Assembly (NCBI GenBank): GCA_963931865.1
Contig: OZ007505.1
Span: forward strand, 17,434,294 to 17,498,293
DNA: 64,000 nucleotides
Reading direction: 5' to 3'
DNA from: Axinella damicornis
Taxonomy: Eukaryota; Porifera; Demospongiae; Axinellida; Axinellidae
The first letter of the stretch is position 1. The number at the start of each line of letters is the position of its first letter. This document shows, in pieces, positions 55,178 to 64,000 of the stretch. The notes beneath the pieces were generated by a model. The model was not told the origin of the DNA. It made no database searches and saw only the letters and a list, made by a program, of their open reading frames with translations. Both the position numbers and the translations under genes were made by a program.

Positions 55178-55488
55178 AGGTTACTCTCTTCGTGTTGGCA
55201 TATGCATGTTGTGATGTATCGGCCCATAGATAATAGAGCGAATTAACACTACACTGTCACCACTACACTTATACTTGTACACATGGCGCCAACACAAAGC
55301 ATAGCGCATGCATGCAACCACGCTAACCACACCCACTCACGCAACGCCGCGCCTTTTAATTTCTGTACGAGTTGCAAACACTGCTTTTCAAGGAATCTGG
55401 CCTAAGGGGCTTTGCACTAGTAACTCGCAAATGTGCATCCTTTCAAAGCATTGCGAGTGTACTTGCATGTGCAAGCGTCTCTGGCACC
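55178..55488. promoter_or_regulatory. Probable bidirectional promoter between PRPF18 and the Rho-like GTPase
   Basis: Only 311 bases separate the two start codons, which point away from each other. It is locally GC-richer (GGCGCC, GCAACGCCGCGCC) and I see no TATA box in a suitable place. Shared housekeeping-type control is an inference from geometry. Confidence 0.5.
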
Positions 55489-56604
55489 ATGACTTGGAAC
55501 ACAGAGAGCATTGAGACGCCTGCGGTAAGAACTGGAGTTGGAAATGGATCAGCCTACGGCGGCAGCGGGTCGTCAAAGATGCGACCTTGCAGTGTCACTG
55601 CTGTGCGAAGAAAATCCCTCCAGCAACGTATCAAACTGCTCAAGAGATCGTCAACCTTCCACAGAAGTCATGACAGCTTGGTAAGATCGTCACAATACAG
55701 CCGGAACTCGTTCGGAGCCGCAGCCAAGAGCAGGCATGCGAAAGTGGTGCTGTCTACCCGCCACCAGAGAACGGAATCAGAAGTGACAGTTGACGTACCT
55801 GTTAACTTGGAGGAATCGTCAGAATTCACAGCAGAGCCTGCACAAGAGCCCCCGCGTATCGAGAGAGCTACGACCATTCGCAGACAATCCACGTACAGGA
55901 TCCCAGCTAGCGCTGCCGATCAGTTTAGACGGAAGTACGCAGCAAGATATCGGTACGTACCGCGAAGACGACCCAGAAAGATCGTGGTAGTAGGAGACAT
56001 GTGCAGTGGGAAGTCGGGTTTGATATCAGCCTATTGCAGAGATAAGTTCAATGAAACGTACGCCCCGACCATCCTTCGCAGTTGCCTGACAGACGCGAAG
56101 GTTTTCGGGGAGAAAATCGACCTGGTCGTGGTTGAGGTTGCAGGACGCGACGACTATGCAAGATTGCGTCGCTGTGCCTACCACAAGATGGATGCAGTTA
56201 TTCTCTGCTATTCTGCAGACAGTGTAACCAGCTTGGAGAAAGTGAAGACCCAGTGGCTTCCAGAAGTCAAGGAGTATGCTCCAAAGGTTCCCTATATTCT
56301 TGTTGGTACCAAGAAAGATGCAAAAGAAGACTGCATGTACCAGTTTGAACTATTACAAGCACAATTACAAGAAGACAAAGTGCAAAGTTTGAGAACAGAA
56401 GGCATTGTGTCAGAACATGTGGTTACAACTTCCCATGGCTTTGAGGTGGCACAATCCATTGGAGCACACAGCTTCCTAGAATGCTCTGCTCTCTACAGAG
56501 ATGGAACCAGAGAAGTGTTTGAGACAGTAACAAAGATAGCCTTGAGGAAATCACGCAGGAAGCGGAAGGTACAGCATAGCCATGACATGTGCACCATCTT
56601 ATGA
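55489..56604 (+). CDS. Atypical Rho-family GTPase with long basic N-terminal extension
   Basis: Intronless, 371 residues from the ATG at 55489 (context GGCACCATGA; the frame is open further up but has no earlier ATG). Residues 1-160 are a Ser/Arg-rich, probably disordered extension. The G domain follows: P-loop GDMCSGKS at 169-176, effector loop TYAPTI, G3 VEVAGRDDYARLR at about 215-227, G4 GTKKD at 273-277, G5 ECSAL at 331-335. The 50 residues between G4 and G5 include the Rho-type insert helix. A basic stretch RKSRRKRK is followed by CTIL at the very end, a CaaX box for prenylation. Compared with Rac/Rho, the Gly12 position is Met171 and the Gln61 position is Arg221, so GTP hydrolysis is probably poor, as in the Rnd and RhoH groups. 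It likely acts at membranes on the cytoskeleton or polarity. Orthology within Rho is unclear. Confidence 0.9.
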   Translation: MTWNTESIETPAVRTGVGNGSAYGGSGSSKMRPCSVTAVRRKSLQQRIKLLKRSSTFHRSHDSLVRSSQYSRNSFGAAAKSRHAKVVLSTRHQRTESEVTVDVPVNLEESSEFTAEPAQEPPRIERATTIRRQSTYRIPASAADQFRRKYAARYRYVPRRRPRKIVVVGDMCSGKSGLISAYCRDKFNETYAPTILRSCLTDAKVFGEKIDLVVVEVAGRDDYARLRRCAYHKMDAVILCYSADSVTSLEKVKTQWLPEVKEYAPKVPYILVGTKKDAKEDCMYQFELLQAQLQEDKVQSLRTEGIVSEHVVTTSHGFEVAQSIGAHSFLECSALYRDGTREVFETVTKIALRKSRRKRKVQHSHDMCTIL

Positions 56605-57005
56605 GAACCTGTCCACCACAGATCCTGATGTGGATCTGACTACATTTTTAAACCACTATCTGGATTCCCATGCAGATACACACAGGTGCAGTATACATAC
56701 AAAACTCTCAGAACTCCTCATACATATAATGTTTTTGCAGTTTGAACCTTGTGAGTCCAGAGCGTTTATTTATTTTTTGTCTGTAGTTTGTAACGTGTAC
56801 AGTCATATGTATGTTTTTTGTACTACAAATTCAGACCTTTTGGTCCATAAATTACCAAAAGGAGAATCCTTCATTGTTCCAATACCTGACAAGAAATCCA
56901 ACCCATTGAGTGGTGTGTTAGTTAAATAGGACCATACGACAAACAGAAAATGGTTTCCACAAAATAACAACTACAATGTTTATACTGGAGCAGTATAACA
57001 AACAT
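56605..57005 (+). other. 3' flank of the GTPase gene
   Basis: The frame 56582-56929 overlaps the GTPase end in another phase and shows no domain. I read it as 3' untranslated sequence. Confidence 0.4.
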
Positions 57006-57008
57006 ACA

Positions 57009-57145
57009 CTATGGATTGATCAGGTCTGAAAACTGTGATAAGACCTCTCGGAGCGCAGTTCTCACTTCAACTGATGAGCATGTAACACACTGCACTAGAG
57101 CAGGGTAGAGCCTTGCCACATGCTGCCAGATCCCTGAGTCAACTA
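57009..57145 (-). CDS. Candidate terminal exon, HEAT-like helix pair
   Basis: On the minus strand an acceptor TTTTCTACCTATAG is followed by an open stretch to a TAG: GIWQHVARLYPALVQCVTC, then SSVEVRTALREVLSQFSDL. The spacing of Leu/Val and the 'LYPALVQC...EVR.AL..VL' look resemble the last HEAT repeat of large ARF-GEF-type proteins, but I cannot name the family. No upstream exon could be joined. Confidence 0.4.
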
Positions 57146-57149
57146 TAGG

Positions 57150-58960
57150 TAGAAAATAGACATACGTAGAACGTACGTAATTATAGCGTGCAAAATGGTG
57201 CACGGATGGGTATTATACGTATGTAGTGATCTTTGGCAGTCGGTGAAACTTCAAAGAAACTGTACAACATCACTATGCTGGAATCAGGAGGCTACAGAGC
57301 TGTCACTGGATGAACAGAGCTTGGGGAGGAGTGAGAGAAACACTAGTGGTCATCACTGACTACCTCCCACAGGTACAATCTTTAAAATCTGCTATAGGGT
57401 ATGTTCGGATTGCGGAACAATACTTGACAAAAGAAAATCCCGCAACTGGACAAAGGACACCTTATGTTATCGTACACTATTATTCTGTACACACCAATTT
57501 TGGCTTCTTAGGGATGCGTATAGCACAGTGATCTGACAAGAGCTAAATCGGTAATAATATATATATTATTAGCGATTGGCCAAGCACTAAATTCATTCCA
57601 AGGAAGATAATTCTTCCACTATACATTATTTGTGCACTGTGTGTTCTAGTTGGCGATCAATTCTGCCCAGTTGAGGCAAAATTGCTGCAATGTCACAGAA
57701 TGAGTATCGGTAACAGATAAGGATGTGAAAATTGCCTGTAAATGTGTAAAACAAGCACTAAAAGGTAGAACTTTGAACACAGTTGTACATCAGATCAGCT
57801 ACGTATCGATATTACCAGATATTTGCCATTGGAATATCCCATACTTGTCTACCCTTATGCAGTTTGAAGTTTATTTGATTCATAGCCTTGCATATGCAGC
57901 GTGAGAACTAGCAGACAAAAATGTACCTTTCACACCGTAATAGGCACACACAGGTGTCAAAAAGAGCTAAACATTGTCACCCTTTCTGTCTGAAAAACTG
58001 TCGCCCGCACATGAAGATGTAAAACAGATACAAGGTGACGACATTAACACTCAACCATTCCTGACATCGATCATACCTATGACCCAAATTGCATGCACGG
58101 CATTACCGGTATATGCTTTGAACATGTAGCTGCTCCTAAATCAAGTCAGGCTGCCAGCTGACAGTTTCTGTCAATAGGTGCATTTCTTTGATCTATACTG
58201 TGCTACACAATCGTAGCTAGCCTTGATTGCATACCTGCAGTAAGTGGTTCAATTATCGATGGGCAAAGTTCTTCTACAGTGTACAGTCTAGCTCCATTAA
58301 TTCACCAAAAGCAGAGAAGTGGCTAACAATCTTTTGGCTAAATCAGTTGATGGCCTCACTCCCAGGAATCTCCTCCACCCAGATTTTAATCACTTGTGGT
58401 ATGGTGCATAATCTTGTAATCTTACGTGGGTGGCGTACAGGGTATAAAAGAATGTAGTAAGCTTCGAAGATTTGTGCATTTGGCTTTACCTTTGGTAGGC
58501 AACACCAGTCCCTTCGAAGTTCGAGTGTCACACCCATGTAGTCTCATTTGCAATTGGCAGTCTAAGAATGATATATCACACATGCGTACAATCGGCACGT
58601 TTTAGCTCCCGGCGCCTCAGAACTAACTCACTGCTGCTCCCAAAAAAGACAAAGCCGAAAAGAATCATACACCAACGCGCAATGGCTAGACCACCTGTGA
58701 AGTGGCTGAAGCATGGGAATGTTTAGCCTCGTTCCCACGCAGCCTGAGAACAAGGATAGGGAGTGTGAGGAAGATGTCTATTGTGCCAACCTTTGAACCT
58801 TTGCCCTCTTTGATAAACAAACCTTCAAAGGTGGAGAATTCAACATTAATTTTGTTTATGCCATGAAGGAAATGGTTAAAGGTGTGTGTGGGCATGCATC
58901 CTGGAACTCAGAATTTCAATAAACAATTGTAGTCATGCAATATTATCCAGTAACTCCATG
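57150..58960. other. No gene I can support
   Basis: Several short open frames on both strands lack good splice borders. A GCCTCGTTCCCACGCAGCCTGAGAACAAGG hairpin-family piece (cut by mismatches) lies at 58724. Confidence 0.4.
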
Positions 58961-58984
58961 GTAACTCCATGGTAACAGTCGTGT

Positions 58985-59290
58985 CATGTTGGGACAAGTG
59001 GTCTCTAAACTGCCGGAGTTCAAGGGAACAGTCTGAGAGCAAGGGAAGTTTACAGATCATAATTCCATGCCGATTTACTATCAGCAAATCCTTGCCTTGT
59101 GTGAAAAGGGCCAACACAACACACAACACAGCGAGGCTGCTGTACAACACAGACGCCTTGTCTGGCACCTTCAAGGCAAGATCAGCAACGACAGGCGTGT
59201 ACAGCCATTCCGTGCTCAGCTGAATAGCACTGTGTTACATCAGGTACGGGACGGTGGGGGCATGATTGGCCATGAGAACATGGCTTCATG
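58985..59290 (+). pseudogene. Possible broken coding relic
   Basis: One plus-strand frame reads QVVSKLPEFKGTV, a TGA, then FTDHNSMPIYYQQILALCEK and RRLVWHLQGKIS...FRAQLN, and later HQVRDGGGMIGHENMAS-stop. It looks like protein-coding sequence with one in-frame stop. Family not recognised; could be an old retrotransposon or gene copy. Confidence 0.25.
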
Positions 59291-59959
59291 AAGAACTACT
59301 TAGTTTCTAGGGTTGCTGGTCCACATTGGATTCCTTTGTTGATACAAAGGCGTCTGAAGGTCGTCCCATTGCGATGGAACTGTTATTCCATTCCTGACAG
59401 TGTACCATTGGGACACATAATCCTGGTCACCATGGCAACAGAACTGGATACCCATTATGTACACACAGGTGGCTGCTCAATAGCTAAGTTGTTGTACTGC
59501 TGTTTCCCAGTCCAGACAAGCCAGCTGTCGTGATCACCATATCAGGTGACATTCAATGGGCCAACACACTACAGGATACACACAGTGTTTGAACTTCCTA
59601 CCACATAGATCAATGGAGCGAGTCTGTAAACACTAACTGGACTAACTGGACTATCATAGCAATAGCACCCCGTCGAATAGCTGGTGAGAAGGTATGGCTC
59701 TTACAAAATTCCGTCGAGAAACACACAAAACAACAACTCACAATGGGCAAGATTCTGCAAGTGCCGTCCGTGGCTGGAGCGCTGAGTGCTTTGATTAGCC
59801 GTTGGTTTGTGACAAAGCGATACTCACGGGACGAGGACGATGGTGAAGAAGATGCCTTCGCGGGATGCACATGGAGGGGGATGACGACGACTCAGACTGT
59901 TGGAAGACGTACAAAGTGTCCGGACGTCCACGTTGTATCGTCATACATTGCGCACGTGC

Positions 59960-60066
59960 TAATCCGCCGCGGCATTTATTTGAGGGCGGCGTTTATTTCA
60001 CTCAGCGCCTCCAATTGTGCGGCGTTTATTCAAGGGCGGTGTCTATTCGCGGAAATACGGTATTCA
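59960..60066 (-). repeat. One end of a TACCGTA-type element
   Basis: The reverse complement begins TACCGTATTTCCGCGAATAG and continues with CGCCCTTGAATAAACGCC, repeated as a degenerate unit. No opposite end was found, so it may be truncated. Confidence 0.4.
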
Positions 60067-60151
60067 CTAACTTACTCATAGCTTGTATTGGCCTGCACTC
60101 AGGCATTTTTCGGCTTAAGGGTCAAAGGTCACATACATCATAATATTAAGA

Positions 60152-60193
60152 TTTTAAGTGTGTGTGTGTCTGTCTGTCTGTCTGTCTGTCTGT
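60152..60193 (+). repeat. (TG)n and (TGTC)n microsatellite
   Basis: GTGTGTGTGTCTGTCTGTCTGTC... run. Confidence 0.9.
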
Positions 60194-60299
60194 GACTAAC
60201 AGAAGTGGGATGTTCAGGGGGCAGGACTAGACTAGTGATACGCAACCTTTGCAACCACTGAACCTCGAACTCCATGATTGTGAATGTTGGGTAGGGGCT

Positions 60300-60660
60300 G
60301 GAACTTTCCTGAGGGCTGCAATCCGGGAGCAGCAGCTTAAGCAGACGCAATCAGGGAGCGACAGCTGAAGCGGACACAATCAGTTGAGGCGGATGCAATC
60401 GGGAAGCAGCAGCTGAAGCAGACACGTACAATTGGAGATCTGGAGCAGCAGCTGAGGCAAACCAAATGGGAGCAGTACTGGCTCAGGCAAACATGATCGT
60501 GGAGGAGCAGCTGAAGCAGACGCAATCGGGGAGAAGCAGCTGAAGCGGAGGCAATTGGGGAGCTGCAGCTCAAGCAGACGCAATTGGGGATCCGGAGCAG
60601 TGGCTGAAGTGAGCCCAATGGGAGTAGTACTGGCTGAGGCAGATACAATCAGGGAGCGGA
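60300..60660 (+). repeat. Degenerate minisatellite, about 29-30 bp unit
   Basis: The unit GGGAGCAGCAGCTGAAGCAG plus ACGCAATC recurs about twelve times with variation. The minus-strand Leu/Ser/Pro-rich frames over it are artefacts. Confidence 0.85.
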
Positions 60661-61170
60661 GGTGAGAATTTATCAGAGCTCTGCACGTACAAAGAGCTGC
60701 CCATCACAGGACTGCTCTAGTAGGCGACTGAGGGGACAGTTGTTGTGTAAATTCAGACACAGAATGGGCCCATTAGCTCTACCTGAGACTCAATCTTGTA
60801 AGGTCTGAAATAGTGGAGAGGGGTGAAAGAAGCTAGAGGACAATGGTGCCGTTTGCATCTTCCACGTGCAATTGATGACGCACAAGCTTTGAGGCTTCCA
60901 CTGGGTGTTTATGTGGGTTAGCATGTAAGGGCTCTATCCTAGACATGGATAATTAATGGATCCCCATACTGACTTACCTATTGTTAACACCCACGATTGA
61001 GGCTTCATAACTCAGGAACTTATTGCTTATTGGCTTCTTAATACGCATGTGATCTTTGACCCTTAAGGCTTTGAGCCGGGTTGCACATGCGTGTCGTGGC
61101 CACACGTGGTGCCTTGTCAGCAATTCATTGTGTGACAGTTGCTTTGCCGTTGTGTGTCGTCTTTGGGCGG
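60661..61170. other. Nothing recognised
   Basis: No exon-like sequence, repeat family or hairpin noticed. Confidence 0.4.
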
Positions 61171-61174
61171 GCTA

Positions 61175-61535
61175 GTCTCATTTCGCCTACTCTCATTTTG
61201 CCTACTCTCATTTCACCTACTAAAAATCAATGTGCGTCATTTCGCCTACTCAACAAATCAAGCATGTATGGCTACCTATCTGTACCAAGAGAAAACTTTG
61301 AGGTCTCAAAGATCAGTTTTCAAATAGAATGAAAATTGTACCTAGAGATACCTATCAGAGGACCTTTGGGAGAAGGCTGAGCCTGGACTTCTCCCCAGTT
61401 GTGGATTTTGAGCTTTCAGGTGTATCTGCTCATACTAACCTGTAAATATTTTTTAAAAATTTGAATAGGCGAAATGACATCTTTAGTAGGCGAAATGGGA
61501 GTAGGCAAAATGAGAGTAGGCGAAATGAACCCAAT
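61175..61535. mobile_element. Element with repeated inverted ends (CATTTCGCCTACT)
   Basis: CTCATTTCGCCTAC-type units occur four times at 61177-61252, and the reverse complement (GTAGGCGAAATGA) occurs four times at 61465-61530. About 210 bases of unique sequence lie between. Ends made of short repeated units suggest a foldback element. Confidence 0.6.
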
Positions 61536-62410
61536 TCCTTCGGGCAGAGTGATCAGTTTGTCTGTCTGTCTGTCAGTTTGTCCATGGAGTTTCAGCAATG
61601 AAGGCCTTGTTGAAGGCTTAGTTCAGGATAGAAGTGTCAGAATTCAGCATCTACATAACTCACAGACCAGAGATCCACTCGAGAGGCTGAGAAAAGCTGT
61701 GTGAAAGTCTTGTTTCCTATTTATACAACTTGACCACACCCTGTTTCTAACATTACTTCCACAACTTACGGTAGCTCATTCTGCATGCTGACATCGCTGT
61801 ATTAAAAATCGGTAGGCCCATCGTGCATGCTGTATTAAAAATCGGCGGTAGGCCTCATGTCAAAGTAGCGCACGGGATACGTGCTCTCCTGAGCACCTCT
61901 TCTAGTTTAGAGAGTAAATGGCCAGTTTCTATACCACTGTAGAGCCTGCTACATGTACGTACTGATATGGAAACAAGTCCAGTCCTGTAGGACATCCAGT
62001 AGTCCACTATATAGTCCAGTCCAGTGTTTACTCTACCATGTCAGTTCAAAGGGCGCTCCTCATGACAAGTGGTTACTATGGATACCATGTCACATTTGAA
62101 TGGTTTCTTACACTGCCCAAAATCAATACTCTGTAAGTAAGTCCAATGGTGTTAATGGTGCCACCATTTTCCTGCTGAGTATAGTCCCAGCCTTGTACTG
62201 AGACCATCTCACTGAAGAAAACTCTGCAAGAAGTGTGGGCATCACTCAGCCTAGTAACCAAAGAGTATACGTATACGGTACATTGTGCTGGGTATAGTCC
62301 CAATGTACTCATTCCCAGGCCATTCCCCAGTATGCAAATACGGAGGGGGGAGGACTGGGAGATTTGACTGCCTAATGAACTAAGGAATAACGGTACATTG
62401 TGCACCAGTA
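61536..62410. other. No gene seen
   Basis: A (GTCT)n run lies at 61558-61573; an imperfect direct repeat of ATTAAAAATCGG...GTAGGCC lies at 61800-61855. No coding evidence. Confidence 0.4.
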
Positions 62411-62554
62411 CTCAGAAACCCATCTCCACAGCAACGTGTGTAGCATCTAACCAATTGTACTGTGCCAAGTGTATTCTTGTTCTGCTAATCTCTTGTTTAT
62501 ATTCTCTCAAGGTTCCAGTGCGTACGTGCCCAATCCACTTACCTGAAAAGCAAT

Positions 62555-62898
62555 AAACAGTTACATAAGGTGGTGTAATCAACTTAAGAAGGTTGGCTAT
62601 TCTAACCTCATACATCACATCTCTGCAAGCAATCAGGTTAATGCCGAGACACCCTAAGTGGCACACGTTGCAGGCTGTTGGTGCGTGAGTGCTGATCGGA
62701 GTCGCCTTGCCACTTCCATTGTTTCTTTAAGATCAATGTTAGCTAGCAGTTTGCAGAGAATTGCCCTGCCCCATCTCCAAGTGTGTACACACACACAGAC
62801 ACTTATGACTTACTTTTTGCTGAAGAGCTTTTCTGAGCCTCTTTGAGCGCTGAGATCAGCACAGTCACTGACTTCAATATGAGAGCTACCTCATTCAT
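62555..62898 (-). CDS. Candidate 5' exons of an unidentified gene
   Basis: Three coding-looking pieces on the minus strand: 62814-62898 (ATG start, MNEVALILKSVTVLISALKE, donor AAAAA|GTAAGT); about 62670-62780 (RAILCKLLANIDLKETMEV, then ARRLRSALTHQQ); and about 62552-62628 (acceptor TTGCTTGCAG, MYEVRIANLLKLITPPYVTV, donor TTTTCAG|GTAAGT). The helical, leucine-rich peptides suggest one protein, but the phase of the first exon does not fit the second as drawn, so the model is incomplete. Family unknown. Confidence 0.35.
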
Positions 62899-62934
62899 AC
62901 GTGTTCTATGGGGAAGTGGGACAGGATGAGGGGG

Positions 62935-63090
62935 AGAGGAGGAGAGAGGGTGTGTGTGTGTGTGGTGAGAGGGTGTGTGTGTGTGGTGAGTGCATGGGTG
63001 GGTGTATTCAGTGGGTGGGTGTGTTCAGTGGGTGGGTGTGGTAAGTGTGTAGGTGTGTGAGTGCGTGGGTGTGGCGAGTGAGTGGGTGTA
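62935..63090 (+). repeat. GTGTG/GGGTG-rich low-complexity tract
   Basis: Irregular GGTGTGTGTG, TGGGTGGGTGTG and GTGAGTG units. Confidence 0.85.
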
Positions 63091-63335
63091 ATGATATTGG
63101 GCAGGAGGGTGTGTTTTGCTCATCAATCACAGAATAATAAAACAGATATGACTAAAGATCTGGCAAGGGATTCCGTGTGGGTTCTCTCATTTCTCTGCAG
63201 TCAACAAAACATTCATTTAGCAGTACCAACAACAGCATTGTCAGACCTGAATTCAATCAAACATGGGCTACAACAAACATGGGAGCTAGCCCTTCACATG
63301 CCAAGCCCCCAGGCCTGCCTCATTATTTCAGAATA
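63091..63335. other. No gene seen
   Basis: The short plus-strand frames 63082-63336 have no motif and no supporting splice sites. Confidence 0.4.
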
Positions 63336-63339
63336 ACTT

Positions 63340-63575
63340 TGGAGGGGAAAGGGAAGGGGGAAGGGGAGGGGAGAAGGGGAGGAGAGAAGGGGTAGGGAGA
63401 AAGGCAGAAGGCAGAAGGGGAGAAGGGGGAGAAAGTGGGAAGGGGGAAGGGGGAAGAGGAGAGGGGGAAGAGGGAGAAGGGTGAGGGAGAAAGGGGGGAG
63501 GGAGAGGGGGAGGGGGGACGAGGAAGGGAAGGGGAGGGGAGGGGAGGGGAGGGGAGGGGAAGGGAGAGGGGGTTA
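63340..63575 (+). repeat. GGGGA-rich purine tract
   Basis: Long run of GGGGAA, GGGGAG and AGGGG units, ending in about seven tandem GGGGA copies. Confidence 0.95.
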
Positions 63576-64000
63576 ATTTGAAAGGCCATATGACTTAGGC
63601 ATTGTACTATATGGCATTACATCATCTAAGAATGGTCTTGAAGTGTAGAATCATACGAAGCCACAACACCCACTATTCAGTACTTATATCCAGATAAGTC
63701 ACGTGTCTCTCGGCATGTGAAGCGGAAATGCCTTATAGCAGAACAGGCCTTAGGTATGGTGCTTAGGAACGACTCAAGGACGAGGTACAGGTTACTGTGT
63801 GTAGTTCTGTACTGTACCGCCAGCTTCACGCAAGACCTCTAAACTTCCTCCAAACATCGTCTCAACATTCTTTACATGCTGCTGGTATGCATGTGCCTGC
63901 ACTGTGAGCCAGCCCAGCCAGTCAGCCAGGCTCCACGGCGGGGCGGGGGTACGAGGCAAGACTACAGGCTACATGATTAGGAGTGAGGCACACTGTAAGA
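63576..64000. other. Nothing recognised to the window end
   Basis: No exon or repeat family identified. Confidence 0.4.

Noticed and set aside
60337..60648. Leu/Ser-rich minus-strand frame
   Set aside because: It is the reverse of the degenerate GCAGCAGCTGAAGCAG minisatellite.

Overview
The window is eukaryotic nuclear DNA, almost certainly from an invertebrate animal. Genes are split by many short introns with GT/AG borders, and there is a metazoan-type SH2 domain, a Rho-family GTPase with a CaaX tail, a seven-helix receptor and several LINE and miniature inverted-repeat elements. Repeated secreted beta-type modules with paired cysteines, very dense small repeats and small exons make me lean towards a sponge (Porifera). 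That assignment is inference. Most long open frames are chance frames in repeats. The real genes had to be assembled by eye from exon-sized pieces with matching splice phases.

Layout. 1-8640: a fragment that looks derived from a Crypton/ZMYM-type recombinase (1308-1691), one possible terminal exon (4102-4287), a minisatellite, near-perfect palindromes, and decayed copies of a coding exon found intact at 32197-32315. 8640-13320: a tandem array of about 0.5-kb units, each carrying two ATG-to-splice-donor cassettes. 13560-32315 (+): a TATA-box promoter and a gene of at least 15 exons for a secreted guanine-deaminase-like protein that has lost most of its metal ligands. Phase-compatible exons for two cysteine-bearing modules follow it. 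Its introns hold a foldback element, SINEs, hairpin elements, a TTAA-flanked element and TACNGTA-ended elements. 33000-34720 and 42235-42965: broken LINE reverse-transcriptase copies. 36296-37477 (+): an intronless seven-helix receptor. 38733-39570 (-): two exons that together make an SH2 domain most like DAPP1/Bam32. 47033-55177 (-): eleven exons of the splicing factor PRPF18, all in phase, with only the last exon not found. 55489-56604 (+): an intronless Rho-type GTPase, head-to-head with PRPF18. 56605-64000: sparse; a few candidate exons on the minus strand, a 29-bp-type minisatellite and purine-rich tracts.

The genes do not form one pathway. PRPF18 is a housekeeping spliceosome factor and shares a short intergenic promoter with the GTPase. 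The deaminase-like protein is secreted, and the receptor and the SH2 protein suggest cell signalling. The least expected items are the apparently dead, secreted guanine deaminase homologue, the array of exon-like cassettes just upstream of it, and a Rho GTPase with both canonical GTPase-activating positions changed.
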